The notes below the pieces were generated by a model, which was not told the origin of the DNA, did no database searches, and worked only from the letters and a program-made list of their open reading frames with translations. This document shows positions 54,383 through 63,037 of a DNA stretch of 64,000 nucleotides, piece after piece (the stretch's first letter is position 1; each line of letters opens with the position of its first letter). Position numbers and translations under genes: made by a program. The stretch is taken from the NCBI GenBank assembly GCA_020721005.1, contig DYNP01000001.1, positions 1-64,000 on the forward strand, read 5' to 3'. This DNA is from Thiomargarita sp. Its GTDB lineage: Bacteria > Pseudomonadota > Gammaproteobacteria > Beggiatoales > Beggiatoaceae.

Positions 54383-55510
54383 GTGCCAATAGCCTTAAGT
54401 GATCAACTCTATATGGTTCGTGCTCTGCGATTGGCTGAACATGGCTTGTGGAGTACTCATCCCAACCCGCGTGTGGGTTGTGTCATTGTGCGAGAAGGCC
54501 AAATTGTTGGGGAAGGTTGGCATGAGGTGGCCGGGGGACCCCATGCCGAAATTGTAGCTTTGAAAATGGCGAAGGAAAAAGCCAGTGGTGCTACCTGTTA
54601 TGTCACTTTGGAACCCTGCTGTCATCAGGGGCGCACTCCCCCCTGTACCGACGCTCTTATCAAGGCGGGAATTACTCGCGTTGTTGTTGCCATCACCGAT
54701 CCCAATCCCATGGTCTGTAGCAAGGGTATTGAACAGTTGCGCGCTGCTGGAATCACAGTGGATACCGGTTTGTTAAGCAATGAAGCCGAACAACTCAACT
54801 GTGGTTTTTTCATGCGCATGCGTCATGAACGTCCATTTATTCGCTGTAAAATGGCCATGAGTTTGGATGGGCGCACTGCCATGGCTTCTGGAGAAAGTCA
54901 ATGGATCACTTCTCCCGAATCTCGCAGTGATGTGCAAGCTTGGCGCGCCAGAAGTTCGGCAATTATGACCGGAGCAGGTACTGTATTGGCTGACAATCCC
55001 AGTTTATCGGTTCGGGAAGAACAATTGCCCACTTATTATCCCAAACCCGCAGTGATCAAACCCCCGTTACGAGTTATAATTGATACCCACTTAAGTATTT
55101 CTCCCGCAGCTCGCCTGTTGAGTTTGCCCGGTAACACTGTTATCTTTACCGCCTCCCAAAATGAATCCATTTCTTCTTTGTTGGAAAAAGCGGGGGCCAA
55201 AGTGATCCATTTGCCCAATCGTGAGGGACAAATTGATCTGCCGGGAGTGTGCCGGAAATTGGCGACTGAATTTGAAGTGAATGAGGTGTTGGTAGAAACG
55301 GGTGCCACTTTATCAGGCTATTTATTGCGTGCCCAACTCATCGATGAATTGATCATCTACATGGCACCCATTCTTATGGGGAATAAGGCTAAGGCTCTGT
55401 TTAATTTGCCAGATTTGACAACTCTAGCTCAGCGCATTCCCTTGGAAATTACTGATATTCGAGCGATTGCCAGCGATTGGAGAATTACTGCTCGCTTAAA
55501 AACTGCCTAA
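54383..55510 (+). CDS. ribD: Bifunctional pyrimidine deaminase/reductase RibD
   Basis: Catalyses deamination and side-chain reduction in riboflavin synthesis. The N-terminal deaminase has HPNPRVGCVIV, GPHAEIVAL (zinc His and catalytic Glu) and LEPCCHQGRTPPCTDALI (zinc Cys pair); the C-terminal reductase has FIRCKMAMSLDGRTAMASGESQWITS and ILMGNKAKALF. The frame opens at a GTG at 54368, but the GTG at 54383 is preferred because GGAG lies 9 nt upstream and the resulting 375-residue protein begins at the family position. No FMN riboswitch is visible upstream. Confidence 0.94.
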   Translation: MPIALSDQLYMVRALRLAEHGLWSTHPNPRVGCVIVREGQIVGEGWHEVAGGPHAEIVALKMAKEKASGATCYVTLEPCCHQGRTPPCTDALIKAGITRVVVAITDPNPMVCSKGIEQLRAAGITVDTGLLSNEAEQLNCGFFMRMRHERPFIRCKMAMSLDGRTAMASGESQWITSPESRSDVQAWRARSSAIMTGAGTVLADNPSLSVREEQLPTYYPKPAVIKPPLRVIIDTHLSISPAARLLSLPGNTVIFTASQNESISSLLEKAGAKVIHLPNREGQIDLPGVCRKLATEFEVNEVLVETGATLSGYLLRAQLIDELIIYMAPILMGNKAKALFNLPDLTTLAQRIPLEITDIRAIASDWRITARLKTA

Positions 55511-55513
55511 TTT

Positions 55514-55555
55514 TCCTTCCCCCCCGAGAATTTAAAGTGGGGGGATTGGTTTTTT
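55514..55555 (+). terminator. Intrinsic terminator after ribD
   Basis: A CCCCCC/GGGGGG stem (about 55519-55544) with an AT-rich loop, followed by ATTGG and six T residues. It lies just after the ribD stop codon and before the end of the convergent secreted-protein gene. Confidence 0.8.
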
Positions 55556-55580
55556 GCTAATTGGAGAATTGAGTATTAGT

Positions 55581-56714
55581 CTAGGAACGCACGCCTTCAA
55601 CGGTACAACTTCCCTCAACAAAAACTCCTTCCCAATCCTTCGAAAGCACACAACCGGCAACGCTGTTATCAGAAACGAAATGGAACCAAAAGGCAATAGA
55701 TGTGTGGGCAGTAGATGAAGGCGGTCTCCAGGAATACTCATACCAAGTATAATAGAAATAATATCGTTGGAGGTTGCTGTCATATTCCACATAAACCGAA
55801 TGTCCCTGAGAACCGGTAAACGAATCTTTCTGGTCATCAGTACCTCGAGCTGCCACAGGATCAGTGCCGGTAAAACTGACATTGCTTTCCCCATTAACAC
55901 CATACGAACCATTTAACCCACGGAACTTCCAGTTCCCAAGCACTTTATTGAGTATATCTTGTTGCAATTTATTTTCCTCAGAAGAGGACCATTGTAAAGT
56001 TCTTTGACCGGTGGGCTCTTGGTAATAGATTTCCACTTCAGGCATTCCAGCCCCGGCGTCACCATAAGTACTGCCAAATAATACAGTTAAATTAACCGTT
56101 TGCGGAGAATCCACAAAGATGCCCCCGAAACCGTCACCACTACCTCCAGTATATGAATCAATCCACCCTCCCACATTGACTCCACTGGAAAAATTATTTC
56201 CAGACAAACTGAGACCAAAACGACCTCGAGGATCACCACTGCGACTGAACACTGTGGCAACATAAAAACCTGCGTCCAATACTGGAGTTGTTTGTGGTAC
56301 CCCAGTAGATGCAAAATTGCTGGGGCTGAGCACGAAATTTTGATTGCTGTCCCGAATAGAGACCGTCAATTCTGGGATATTACCTGTATACTCATAAGCA
56401 GAGAGAGTCACTTCTTCCGGCTCTGCGAGATAAAAACCGATAAATCCCGGGTATATTGCGTTTTCTCCGAGCACTCCTCCAGCATTAAATCCACCCATAT
56501 TAAACCCGCTGGAAGTATTTAGAGTCAATCCCCAAAATCCTTCTTTTGAGGTAACAGGCAATTTGATAATGGGCACATAAAATCCAGCTTTATCCAAACT
56601 TACTGAATAGGTACATTGTGCAGAGTCACAGGCTGCCATCGCTGACTGGGTCAATGGAGAAAAAATAGTGAATGCTGACAACAAGACATAACTCGTGATT
56701 TTCGAATTTTTCAT
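55581..56714 (-). CDS. Secreted protein with two internal repeats, unknown function
   Basis: The ATG at 56714 gives 377 residues and is supported by AGAGG 8 nt upstream; the frame extends to 56834 but those residues precede the signal peptide. The signal peptide is VLLSAFTIFSPLTQSAMA. Two similar beta-rich units follow: GLTLNTSSGFNMGGFNAGGV...GFIGFYLAEPEEVTLSAYE (about 55-105) and GLSLSGNNFSSGVNVGGW...GFGGIFVDSPQTVNLTVLF (about 160-215). These are linked to a C-terminal domain rich in Tyr and Trp with two Cys residues near the end. The repeats recall bacterial pre-peptidase or lectin-like exported domains. No enzyme motif is seen. Confidence 0.65.
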   Translation of the reverse strand: MKNSKITSYVLLSAFTIFSPLTQSAMAACDSAQCTYSVSLDKAGFYVPIIKLPVTSKEGFWGLTLNTSSGFNMGGFNAGGVLGENAIYPGFIGFYLAEPEEVTLSAYEYTGNIPELTVSIRDSNQNFVLSPSNFASTGVPQTTPVLDAGFYVATVFSRSGDPRGRFGLSLSGNNFSSGVNVGGWIDSYTGGSGDGFGGIFVDSPQTVNLTVLFGSTYGDAGAGMPEVEIYYQEPTGQRTLQWSSSEENKLQQDILNKVLGNWKFRGLNGSYGVNGESNVSFTGTDPVAARGTDDQKDSFTGSQGHSVYVEYDSNLQRYYFYYTWYEYSWRPPSSTAHTSIAFWFHFVSDNSVAGCVLSKDWEGVFVEGSCTVEGVRS

Positions 56715-57042
56715 AAACGAACCTCTCCTCACTTTATAAAGGTCATATATGGAGCGTTTTTTGCCGGGCTCGATTAGGCTGATATTTCCATGAGCCCTCA
56801 TTAGAATGATAGCCATTTGTTTAATCATTGGCAATCCTATTTTGAGAATTATTTTCTAATGGACAGGTAAAATAACCTTGATATAATTGAATTTATCAAA
56901 CAAACACTGACTTATAAGGTAAACAGCCAGGTCCATAAAAATTATTTTATATGCAGAATCTTTAAGTGGTTTATTCTAATCCATAAACCTGATGGGCAAC
57001 CTTTACAACCTAAACAATTCCAATAATTTATGGAAATTCAAC

Positions 57043-57207
57043 ATGCTATTCTTAATTTTGGGCACTTTTGCCTTTCTCATCCTAATCATCAGCGTGGCAA
57101 ACACCTATCAACAATCTCCAAGAGAAGTCTTGGTCCGATTTTTCAAAACCATCATCCTCTTGATTTTCGGGTTTGCCGCCTTTATCATCTGGAACACCTA
57201 TTCCTAA
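57043..57207 (+). CDS. Small two-helix membrane protein
   Basis: A 54-residue hydrophobic protein: MLFLILGTFAFLILIISVA and FFKTIILLIFGFAAFIIW with a polar link (NTYQQSPREVLVR). The ATG at 57043 has GGA 8 nt upstream; another ATG at 56992 adds Asn-rich residues that do not fit a membrane protein start. It lies 47 bp before aat on the same strand and could be co-transcribed. Small genes of this kind are easily overcalled, so confidence is limited. Confidence 0.4.
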   Translation: MLFLILGTFAFLILIISVANTYQQSPREVLVRFFKTIILLIFGFAAFIIWNTYS

Positions 57208-57254
57208 AGAATAACTTAACCTTAGGTATTGCAATCACCCTTGGAGGTTAGATT

Positions 57255-57968
57255 ATGCGCCGCCCCTATTGGATACCACTCAATGCCAGTCCCTATGATT
57301 TCCCCTCTCTGGATAACGCTTTAGAACATCCAGACGGGTTGCTGGCCATTGGCGGCGATCTCAGTCCCAATCGCATCCTGATTGCCTATCGCCATGGCAT
57401 ATTCCCTTGGTACAGCGAACAACCCATCCTCTGGTGGTCCCCAAGCAAACGCATGGTCCTCTTTCCCGAACAACTGAAAGTTTCTCGCAGCTTACGCAAA
57501 ACCCTCCGTAAACAACAATTTACCGTGACTTTAGACAAAGATTTTCGCAAAGTGATCGAAAACTGCGCAGAAACACGTCGTTATGACAAAGGCACGTGGA
57601 TTACTCCAGAATTGCTGGAAGCCTATTGCCAACTTCATGACTATGGATTTGCTCACTCAGTTGAAACCTGGTATCAAGGAGAATTGGTGGGAGGATTGTA
57701 TGGAATCACTCTGGGAAAGGTATTTTTTGGAGAATCCATGTTCAGCTTAAAAACCGATGCCTCCAAGGTAGCCTTTGTTCACTTGGTAAGACAGTTGCAA
57801 CAATGGGAATATGAACTTATTGACTGTCAAGTTTCCACCGATCACTTGGGCAGTTTGGGCGCTATTGAAATTCCCCGTGAAGACTACCGACGATTCCTCG
57901 ACCAACTCTGCGATCACCCTGGCTATCAAGGCATTTGGGAATTTGAAACTCAAGAGGCAACGGAATGA
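57255..57968 (+). CDS. aat: Leucyl/phenylalanyl-tRNA-protein transferase
   Basis: Attaches Leu or Phe to proteins with N-terminal Arg or Lys, marking them for ClpS-ClpAP degradation. The 237-residue protein shows DGLLAIGGDLSPNRILIAYRHGIFPWYSEQPILWWSPSKRMVLFPE, SVETWYQGELVGGLYGITLGKVFFGESMFS and SKVAFVHLV, the full family pattern. The stop overlaps the bpt start by 4 bp. Confidence 0.96.
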   Translation: MRRPYWIPLNASPYDFPSLDNALEHPDGLLAIGGDLSPNRILIAYRHGIFPWYSEQPILWWSPSKRMVLFPEQLKVSRSLRKTLRKQQFTVTLDKDFRKVIENCAETRRYDKGTWITPELLEAYCQLHDYGFAHSVETWYQGELVGGLYGITLGKVFFGESMFSLKTDASKVAFVHLVRQLQQWEYELIDCQVSTDHLGSLGAIEIPREDYRRFLDQLCDHPGYQGIWEFETQEATE

Positions 57969-58690
57969 GCAGTCGTTTATATTTCAACCTATTTGCCACT
58001 CCTCCTCATCCTTGCAGTTATTTGACTGAATATCAAGCCATCACCGTTTTCATTGACCCCTATTACCCTAAAAATATCAACCTTTATGACCAACTGTCCC
58101 AGCATGGCTTTAGACGCAGTGGAGAACATATTTATCGTCCTCATTGTCAGCAGTGTGAGTCCTGTATATCAGTAAGAATTCCAGTTGCTCACTTTACCCC
58201 CAAACGCACCCAAAAACGAATTTGGCAAAATAACCAAGCCATTCAAGTCATTCCCCAAGAAGCCAAATTTAATCCCCAACACTTTCAACTCTATTCCCGA
58301 TACCTAGCCAGCCGCCATGCTGGGGGAGGCATGGACAACCCCACCCCCAGCAGCTACATGCAATTCCTTACCTGTGACTGGACTGAAACTACCTTTTATG
58401 AATTTCACCTACATGGGGAACTGGTAGCCGTGGCCGTTGTCGACCACTTGCTCAACGGTTTATCTGCCATATACACCTTTTTTGAACCCACTCTCAACAA
58501 ACTCAGCCTAGGAGTTTATGCCATTTTATGGGAAATTGAAGCCGCCAAACAACTCAACAAAACCTGGCTTTACCTGGGTTACTGGGTGGCCAACAGTCGG
58601 AAAATGAGCTATAAAATCAATTACCAACCTCTAGAAATCTATTACCAAGGCATTTGGCAACCCTATTCTCACCATTTATTCTCCCCTTAA
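57965..58690 (+). CDS. bpt: Aspartate/glutamate leucyltransferase
   Basis: Adds Leu to N-terminal Asp or Glu, the second bacterial N-degron enzyme. The 241-residue protein has the ATE-type Cys cluster (YRPHCQQCESCISVRIPVAHFTPKRTQKR), SYMQFLTCDWT and LYLGYWVANSRKMSYKINYQPLEIY. It is translationally coupled to aat, so both branches of the N-degron pathway are made together. ClpS and ClpA are not in this window. Confidence 0.94.
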   Translation: MSSRLYFNLFATPPHPCSYLTEYQAITVFIDPYYPKNINLYDQLSQHGFRRSGEHIYRPHCQQCESCISVRIPVAHFTPKRTQKRIWQNNQAIQVIPQEAKFNPQHFQLYSRYLASRHAGGGMDNPTPSSYMQFLTCDWTETTFYEFHLHGELVAVAVVDHLLNGLSAIYTFFEPTLNKLSLGVYAILWEIEAAKQLNKTWLYLGYWVANSRKMSYKINYQPLEIYYQGIWQPYSHHLFSP

Positions 58691-58710
58691 CAAGTCGCTA
58701 GGTACCAAAC

Positions 58711-59571
58711 ATGACCGCTGCCCTCTTAGATGGAAAAACTCTCGCTGCCCAATTACGACTCCAATTGCGCCAACAAATTGAGACCCAAATGGCTCAAGGC
58801 CAAGCTCCCCCCGGTCTAGCCGTGATCATAGTGGGCGAAGACCCTGCTTCCCAAATTTATGTTCGCCATAAACGCACAGCCTGCACCGAAATTGGCATAC
58901 TCTCCACAGTCCACATTCTGCCAACTGCCACCCCGGAATCGGAATTGCTCACTTTACTTGATCAGCTCAATGAGAATCAGCAGATTCATGGCATTCTGGT
59001 ACAACTCCCTTTACCCGCCCACATCAACACCCAAACTGTTTTGGAACGCATTCATCCTCACAAAGATGTCGACGGTTTTCATCCCTATAATGTGGGCAGA
59101 TTGGTATTGCGAATGCCACTGCTGCGTTCCTGCACTCCCAAAGGCATTATGACTCTGCTCCAAAAAAATAACATTCCCTTAACTGGTCAAGATGCAGTTA
59201 TCATTGGACAATCGAATATTGTAGGCCGCCCCATGGCCTTGGAATTGCTGGCTGCCCGTTGCACCATCACTGTCTGTCACAGTCGAACCCGGGACCTATC
59301 AGCCAAAGTTCGCCAAGCCGATATACTGGTCGTTGCCATTGGTCAAGCCGAATTTGTCCATGGAGACTGGTTAAAACCCGGGGCAGTTGTCATTGATGTG
59401 GGCATGAATCGCCTACCTGATGGACGTCTAGTTGGTGATGTCCACGGAGCCAGTGCAATTGAAAAGGCCAGTTGGATCACCCCAGTTCCCGGTGGAGTGG
59501 GTCCCATGACCATTGCTTCCCTGCTGGAAAACACGGTCCAAGCTGCCTACTCAAATCATTCCCCTTCTTAA
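58711..59571 (+). CDS. folD: Methylenetetrahydrofolate dehydrogenase/cyclohydrolase
   Basis: Bifunctional enzyme of the one-carbon pathway converting 5,10-methylene-THF to 10-formyl-THF with NADP. The 286-residue protein has [23 protein letters not shown] (catalytic Lys), [49 protein letters not shown] and [18 protein letters not shown]. The gap to bpt is 20 bp, so aat-bpt-folD may be one transcript. Confidence 0.96.
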   Translation: MTAALLDGKTLAAQLRLQLRQQIETQMAQGQAPPGLAVIIVGEDPASQIYVRHKRTACTEIGILSTVHILPTATPESELLTLLDQLNENQQIHGILVQLPLPAHINTQTVLERIHPHKDVDGFHPYNVGRLVLRMPLLRSCTPKGIMTLLQKNNIPLTGQDAVIIGQSNIVGRPMALELLAARCTITVCHSRTRDLSAKVRQADILVVAIGQAEFVHGDWLKPGAVVIDVGMNRLPDGRLVGDVHGASAIEKASWITPVPGGVGPMTIASLLENTVQAAYSNHSPS

Positions 59572-59598
59572 ATGTATTCAACTTCAGAGACAATTTAC

Positions 59599-60357
59599 AT
59601 GCCCACCATTTCCCACATATATCGCTATCCAATTAAAGGTCTCAGTCCAGAGCCTCTGCGTTTGGTTTCCTTGGAAGTCAACGAGCCCCTGCCCTTGGAT
59701 CGCTATTTTGCTCTGGCGCAAGGGACCACTGTTTTTGATCCTCAACAGCCCAAACACCATCCCAAAACGGACTTTTTGATGTTGATGAAATATGAACAAT
59801 TGGCTGCTTTGCGCACTGTATGTGATGACAGCACTGGATTTTTGCATATTTATCAAGGCGATTGCGAGGTACTTCAAGCTGATTTGCAAACTTCGGAAGG
59901 TCAATCTGCGGTGGAAACTTTTTTCTTTAACTATCTAGGTCCCGAACAGTTACAAGGTCAACCACGCTTGCTGCAATCTCCAGAAGGTTATCAATTCTCA
60001 GATGTCGATGCCAAGGTGATTTCCTGTGTCAACTTGGCCAGTGTTCGGGCTCTGGGAGAAATGTTAGAATGTCAATTGGATCCTTTACGTTTTCGGGCCA
60101 ATATCTATTTCGACGGAGCACCCGCTTGGTCAGAATTAACTTGGTCCACTGTTAAGTTGGGTCGGGCTCGAGGCAAGGTTCTCAAGCCGATTCAACGCTG
60201 TGCAGCCACCAATGTGAATCCGCATACTGCTGTTCGAGATTTAAATATTCCAGGGGCTTTACAAAAATTTTATCAACATAATCATATGGGTATTTATGTA
60301 CAAGTTACCCAAGCTGGAGAAATTGCTCTCCAATCTGACATCAGTTCCCTAAATTAA
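59599..60357 (+). CDS. MOSC-domain protein
   Basis: A protein of about 252 residues. The N-terminal beta barrel has ISHIYRYPIKGLSPEPLRLVSLEVNEPLPLDRYFA; the C-terminal MOSC domain has FRANIYFDGAPAWSEL and the conserved Cys in PIQRCAATNVNPHTAVRDLNIPGAL. MOSC proteins use a Cys persulfide-type chemistry linked to molybdenum-cofactor sulfuration or detoxification. The frame opens at an ATG at 59572, immediately after folD, but the ATG at 59599 begins at the family N-terminus and has GAGA upstream. Specific substrate unknown. Confidence 0.88.
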   Translation: MPTISHIYRYPIKGLSPEPLRLVSLEVNEPLPLDRYFALAQGTTVFDPQQPKHHPKTDFLMLMKYEQLAALRTVCDDSTGFLHIYQGDCEVLQADLQTSEGQSAVETFFFNYLGPEQLQGQPRLLQSPEGYQFSDVDAKVISCVNLASVRALGEMLECQLDPLRFRANIYFDGAPAWSELTWSTVKLGRARGKVLKPIQRCAATNVNPHTAVRDLNIPGALQKFYQHNHMGIYVQVTQAGEIALQSDISSLN

Positions 60358-60404
60358 AATAGGGGCGTGTGCAACGTGCCCGTACAAATAGATGCACAGT
60401 TGTG

Positions 60405-61403
60405 TTATAACAACTTGAAATAGCTGAGTAAAGTTTTTTGCAATGGATGTTGATTGTCATCGCTGATCATGAGGAAAAAATTGCCACGATGATGAGTCAA
60501 TCCCTCAAAGTTGTCTAAATTCCAACCTTGGGTATTGTTAAATTCTGCAACTTGTTCAGAAAGGGCCAATTTGGGAGCATGTTCCACATCAGTGCTGGGA
60601 CGATCGGTTAAACAAATGCGTCGTAAACTGATGATCAGCGGTCGGAAAATGGAAATAAATGCCCGTTCCATAACGAGAATGGAGCCATCTGCCAAGGTCT
60701 CCATGGCCACGACACTGCTTTGTGGGGCAGGATGGCGAGGAACTTGCCATCGTTGATCATTCAAAGCATAGATGGTGATGTGAGTGGGTGAATTGCTTTT
60801 CAAGGGTCGTTCTGGACTGGTCAATATTCCCCAAGTTGGATGCAGGGTCACGGCTTCCAAGGCTGCATTGGGGTTTGCATAATGGAGGGGATTTTGTAGG
60901 ATTTTTGGCAATGGGTACTGTTTTAGCCATTGGCCTTGAGGGGTGAATTTGACAATTTGAGGTGCTCTCTCAAAGGAAACAATCAATTCACTGTCTCCCT
61001 TGAGACCATTATTCCCATTGACAATGGCAAGTCCCTCAGCATCGCGGGGCCAGAGTCGTTTGCCCTTTTTATTAACCAGGGAATAGGAAGCAACGGGAAT
61101 GGCATCTACCAATTGTTGTTTTTTAAATACCAAACGATAGTGAAACAGATGAGCATTGTCAGAAATAGCATACAAAAGTTTTTCATCTTGGTCCCAGGCT
61201 AATCCGGAGAAGCGGCCGGTCAATCTACCGTTAATTTCTACACTGGGCAAACGAACGGTGCCACTCAATTGAATGCCCATGAAAGTGTCTCCAGTGTCAT
61301 AACGAGTTGAAAATACGAAGAAATGGCTGGAGGTGGAGTGACTGGAGCTGGTTGCACAAGATAGAAAAATAAAGGGGATAATTAGCAAAGACAGTTTGGA
61401 CAT
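60405..61403 (-). CDS. Lipoprotein with esterase-like phytase domain
   Basis: The ATG at 61403 gives 332 residues beginning MSKLSLLIIPFIFLSCATS, a lipoprotein signal with the lipid-bearing Cys at residue 16. The body is a beta-propeller-like esterase/phytase-like domain: RFSGLAWDQDEKLLYAISDNAHL, WPRDAEGLAIVNG, ELIVSFERAPQIVKFTPQG, NAALEAVTLHPTWGILTSPE, and a C-terminal NLDNFEGLTHHRGNFFLMISDDN. This is the family of probable phosphatases or esterases exported by many proteobacteria. Substrate unknown. A longer frame to 61436 adds no signal features. Confidence 0.85.
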   Translation of the reverse strand: MSKLSLLIIPFIFLSCATSSSHSTSSHFFVFSTRYDTGDTFMGIQLSGTVRLPSVEINGRLTGRFSGLAWDQDEKLLYAISDNAHLFHYRLVFKKQQLVDAIPVASYSLVNKKGKRLWPRDAEGLAIVNGNNGLKGDSELIVSFERAPQIVKFTPQGQWLKQYPLPKILQNPLHYANPNAALEAVTLHPTWGILTSPERPLKSNSPTHITIYALNDQRWQVPRHPAPQSSVVAMETLADGSILVMERAFISIFRPLIISLRRICLTDRPSTDVEHAPKLALSEQVAEFNNTQGWNLDNFEGLTHHRGNFFLMISDDNQHPLQKTLLSYFKLL

Positions 61404-61762
61404 ATTATTGATTCTCAAGCAATTTATATTGGACAATGAGAGGGGAAGGGAATTTGTCCTCCCAATTCTTTTTAAACAAGGCAGGAAGTATTGATCAGGC
61501 TCAGTCCTTCCTTGTAAAAAAGGCAGGAAAAGTGGTAAACTTATCAGTTAAGGATAAAAGGGAGCAATTGGGGTGCCAAGCCGTAGCTTGACAGGGTATT
61601 CGATCAGACAGGACAGTACTCTATCAAATTCAAATTAGAAGTGAATTTTTCAGGGATTAAAAAAAATTGTTGGGTTGTAGAGACAGATTATAAGAGGTGA
61701 AGTCGTTTAATTGAACAGTAGTCAACGTTGACTATTTTTCTTAATAACTTTGGAGAACGACT
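61404..61762. other. Intergenic region with perfect 16-bp palindrome
   Basis: Between the divergent lipoprotein gene and the DUF2202 gene. A weak inverted repeat lies near 61470-61515 (ACAAGGCAGGAAG and CTTCCTTGT-like). TAGTCAACGTTGACTA at 61719-61734 is a perfect palindrome 28 bp before the DUF2202 start and is the best operator candidate. Nothing else in this gap is recognised. Confidence 0.4.
61719..61734. promoter_or_regulatory. Perfect palindrome, candidate operator of the DUF2202 gene
   Basis: TAGTCAACGTTGACTA is a 16-bp perfect inverted repeat, the kind of site bound by a dimeric regulator. Its position between the likely promoter region and the start codon of the next gene supports repression of that gene. 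The regulator is unknown. Confidence 0.5.
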
Positions 61763-62452
61763 ATGAATAGCCAGATAAAAGGCAAGGGCTGGATCCTTGT
61801 GATCGTGATGATGAGTTTAGGTATTCAATTGCCTATGGTTTTTGCTCAAGGAATGGGAGGACGATCAGCGCCAGCAGTGTCCGCAAATCTGCCTGCTTTA
61901 ACGGAGCACGATATTGCTTCCATGATCTATATGCGGGAAGAGGAAAAAATGGCTCGGGATATTTATTGGCAATTTGATCAGCAATGGGGCGATTCAGTAC
62001 CCATGTTTGGAAATATTATGCAGTCTGAACAACGACATATGGAAATGATGAAAGGTTTGTTAGACAGTTATTTGATTCCTGATCCTGCTTCACCAACAGT
62101 AGGCGTTTTTAACAATGCCCAAATTCAAAAGTTATACAATGAGTTAGTGGCTCAAGGAAGCTCCTCTTTAACGGCTGCCCTGGGAATTGGAGCCTTGGTG
62201 GAAGAGGTTGATATTGCTGATTTGCAGGCAGGTCTTGAACATACCACTCATCCCGCCATACGAACCGTGTATACAAATTTGTCTCGGGCTTCTGAAAACC
62301 ATTTGAGAGCTTTCACTCGCTATTTAGTTTCGCAAAATGGCTCTTATCAGGCTCAAGTACTTCCTCAAGAAACAGTGGATGCCATTTTGGGATCTTCAAG
62401 AGGAGGACAAGGAGGAGGACAAGGTGGACGTGGATGGCGTGGAGGAAGATAA
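61763..62452 (+). CDS. Exported DUF2202 ferritin-like protein
   Basis: A 229-residue protein with a signal peptide (WILVIVMMSLGIQLPMVFAQ) and a four-helix ferritin-like domain: IASMIYMREEEKMARDIYWQF, IMQSEQRHMEMMKGLLDSY, ALVEEVDIADLQAGL and RASENHLRAFTRYL, with Glu and His residues spaced as in DUF2202 di-iron candidates. The C-terminus is Gly/Arg-rich (RGGQGGGQGGRGWRGGR). GGAG 8 nt before the ATG is a strong ribosome binding site. A role in periplasmic metal or redox handling is a guess. Confidence 0.85.
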   Translation: MNSQIKGKGWILVIVMMSLGIQLPMVFAQGMGGRSAPAVSANLPALTEHDIASMIYMREEEKMARDIYWQFDQQWGDSVPMFGNIMQSEQRHMEMMKGLLDSYLIPDPASPTVGVFNNAQIQKLYNELVAQGSSSLTAALGIGALVEEVDIADLQAGLEHTTHPAIRTVYTNLSRASENHLRAFTRYLVSQNGSYQAQVLPQETVDAILGSSRGGQGGGQGGRGWRGGR

Positions 62453-62540
62453 CCGCCAATTTTTACCCTTGTAGAAAGTGAAAAAAGTGGAATTACTCCT
62501 ATAGGACAGTTTCACCGCTCACATTCATAAGTGTTACTCA

Positions 62541-62583
62541 TTTCCTCGTTCCTACGATGAAGAATAGGAACGGGGAAAGTTTT
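62541..62583 (+). terminator. Hairpin after the DUF2202 gene
   Basis: TTTCCTCGTTCCTA pairs with TAGGAACGGGGAAA (one wobble) around a 10-nt loop, followed by GTTTTGTT. A U-rich tract follows, so intrinsic termination is likely. The 225 bp before hypA hold nothing else. Confidence 0.55.
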
Positions 62584-62677
62584 GTTCTAAGTTGGAACAG
62601 CAATGCCTTTGCATGAGATTTCCATTTTAATCCTTAACTTCTTAAACTCATTAAACTTTTCAACCATTATAATTATC

Positions 62678-63022
62678 ATGCACGAACTTTCTCTTTGTCA
62701 AGCATTGTTGGATCAAGTCACTGCTTTGGCCCAACCTCATGGCGCCAAGACCGTTACCCAGATTACAGTCAGAATTGGTCCCTTAAGTGGTATTGTTCCT
62801 GAATTGCTGGAGCAAAGTTTTTTATTTGCCCGGGAAAGCACTTTGGCTGCTGAAGCTATTCTCACTTTGGAAACTTCAAGCATTCGTATTTATTGCCAAG
62901 ACTGTGCTCAGGAAAGCTCGGCCACGCCTCAAAAATTGATTTGTCCCCTTTGTGGAAGTTTAAACACGCAACTGGTCAGCGGTGATGAGCTGCTGCTTGT
63001 CAACTTTGAAATTACTCAATAA
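62678..63022 (+). CDS. hypA: Hydrogenase maturation nickel metallochaperone HypA
   Basis: Delivers nickel to NiFe hydrogenase with HypB. The ATG at 62678 is the start because HypA always begins MHE, the His2 and Glu3 binding nickel; the frame continues upstream to 62603 but without sense. The 114-residue protein also has the zinc site CQDC (about residue 73) and CPLC (about residue 92). No other hyp gene or hydrogenase is in the window to the left; it sits directly before the methyltransferase gene. Confidence 0.93.
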   Translation: MHELSLCQALLDQVTALAQPHGAKTVTQITVRIGPLSGIVPELLEQSFLFARESTLAAEAILTLETSSIRIYCQDCAQESSATPQKLICPLCGSLNTQLVSGDELLLVNFEITQ

Positions 63023-63037
63023 CTGTTAAAGGTCTTT

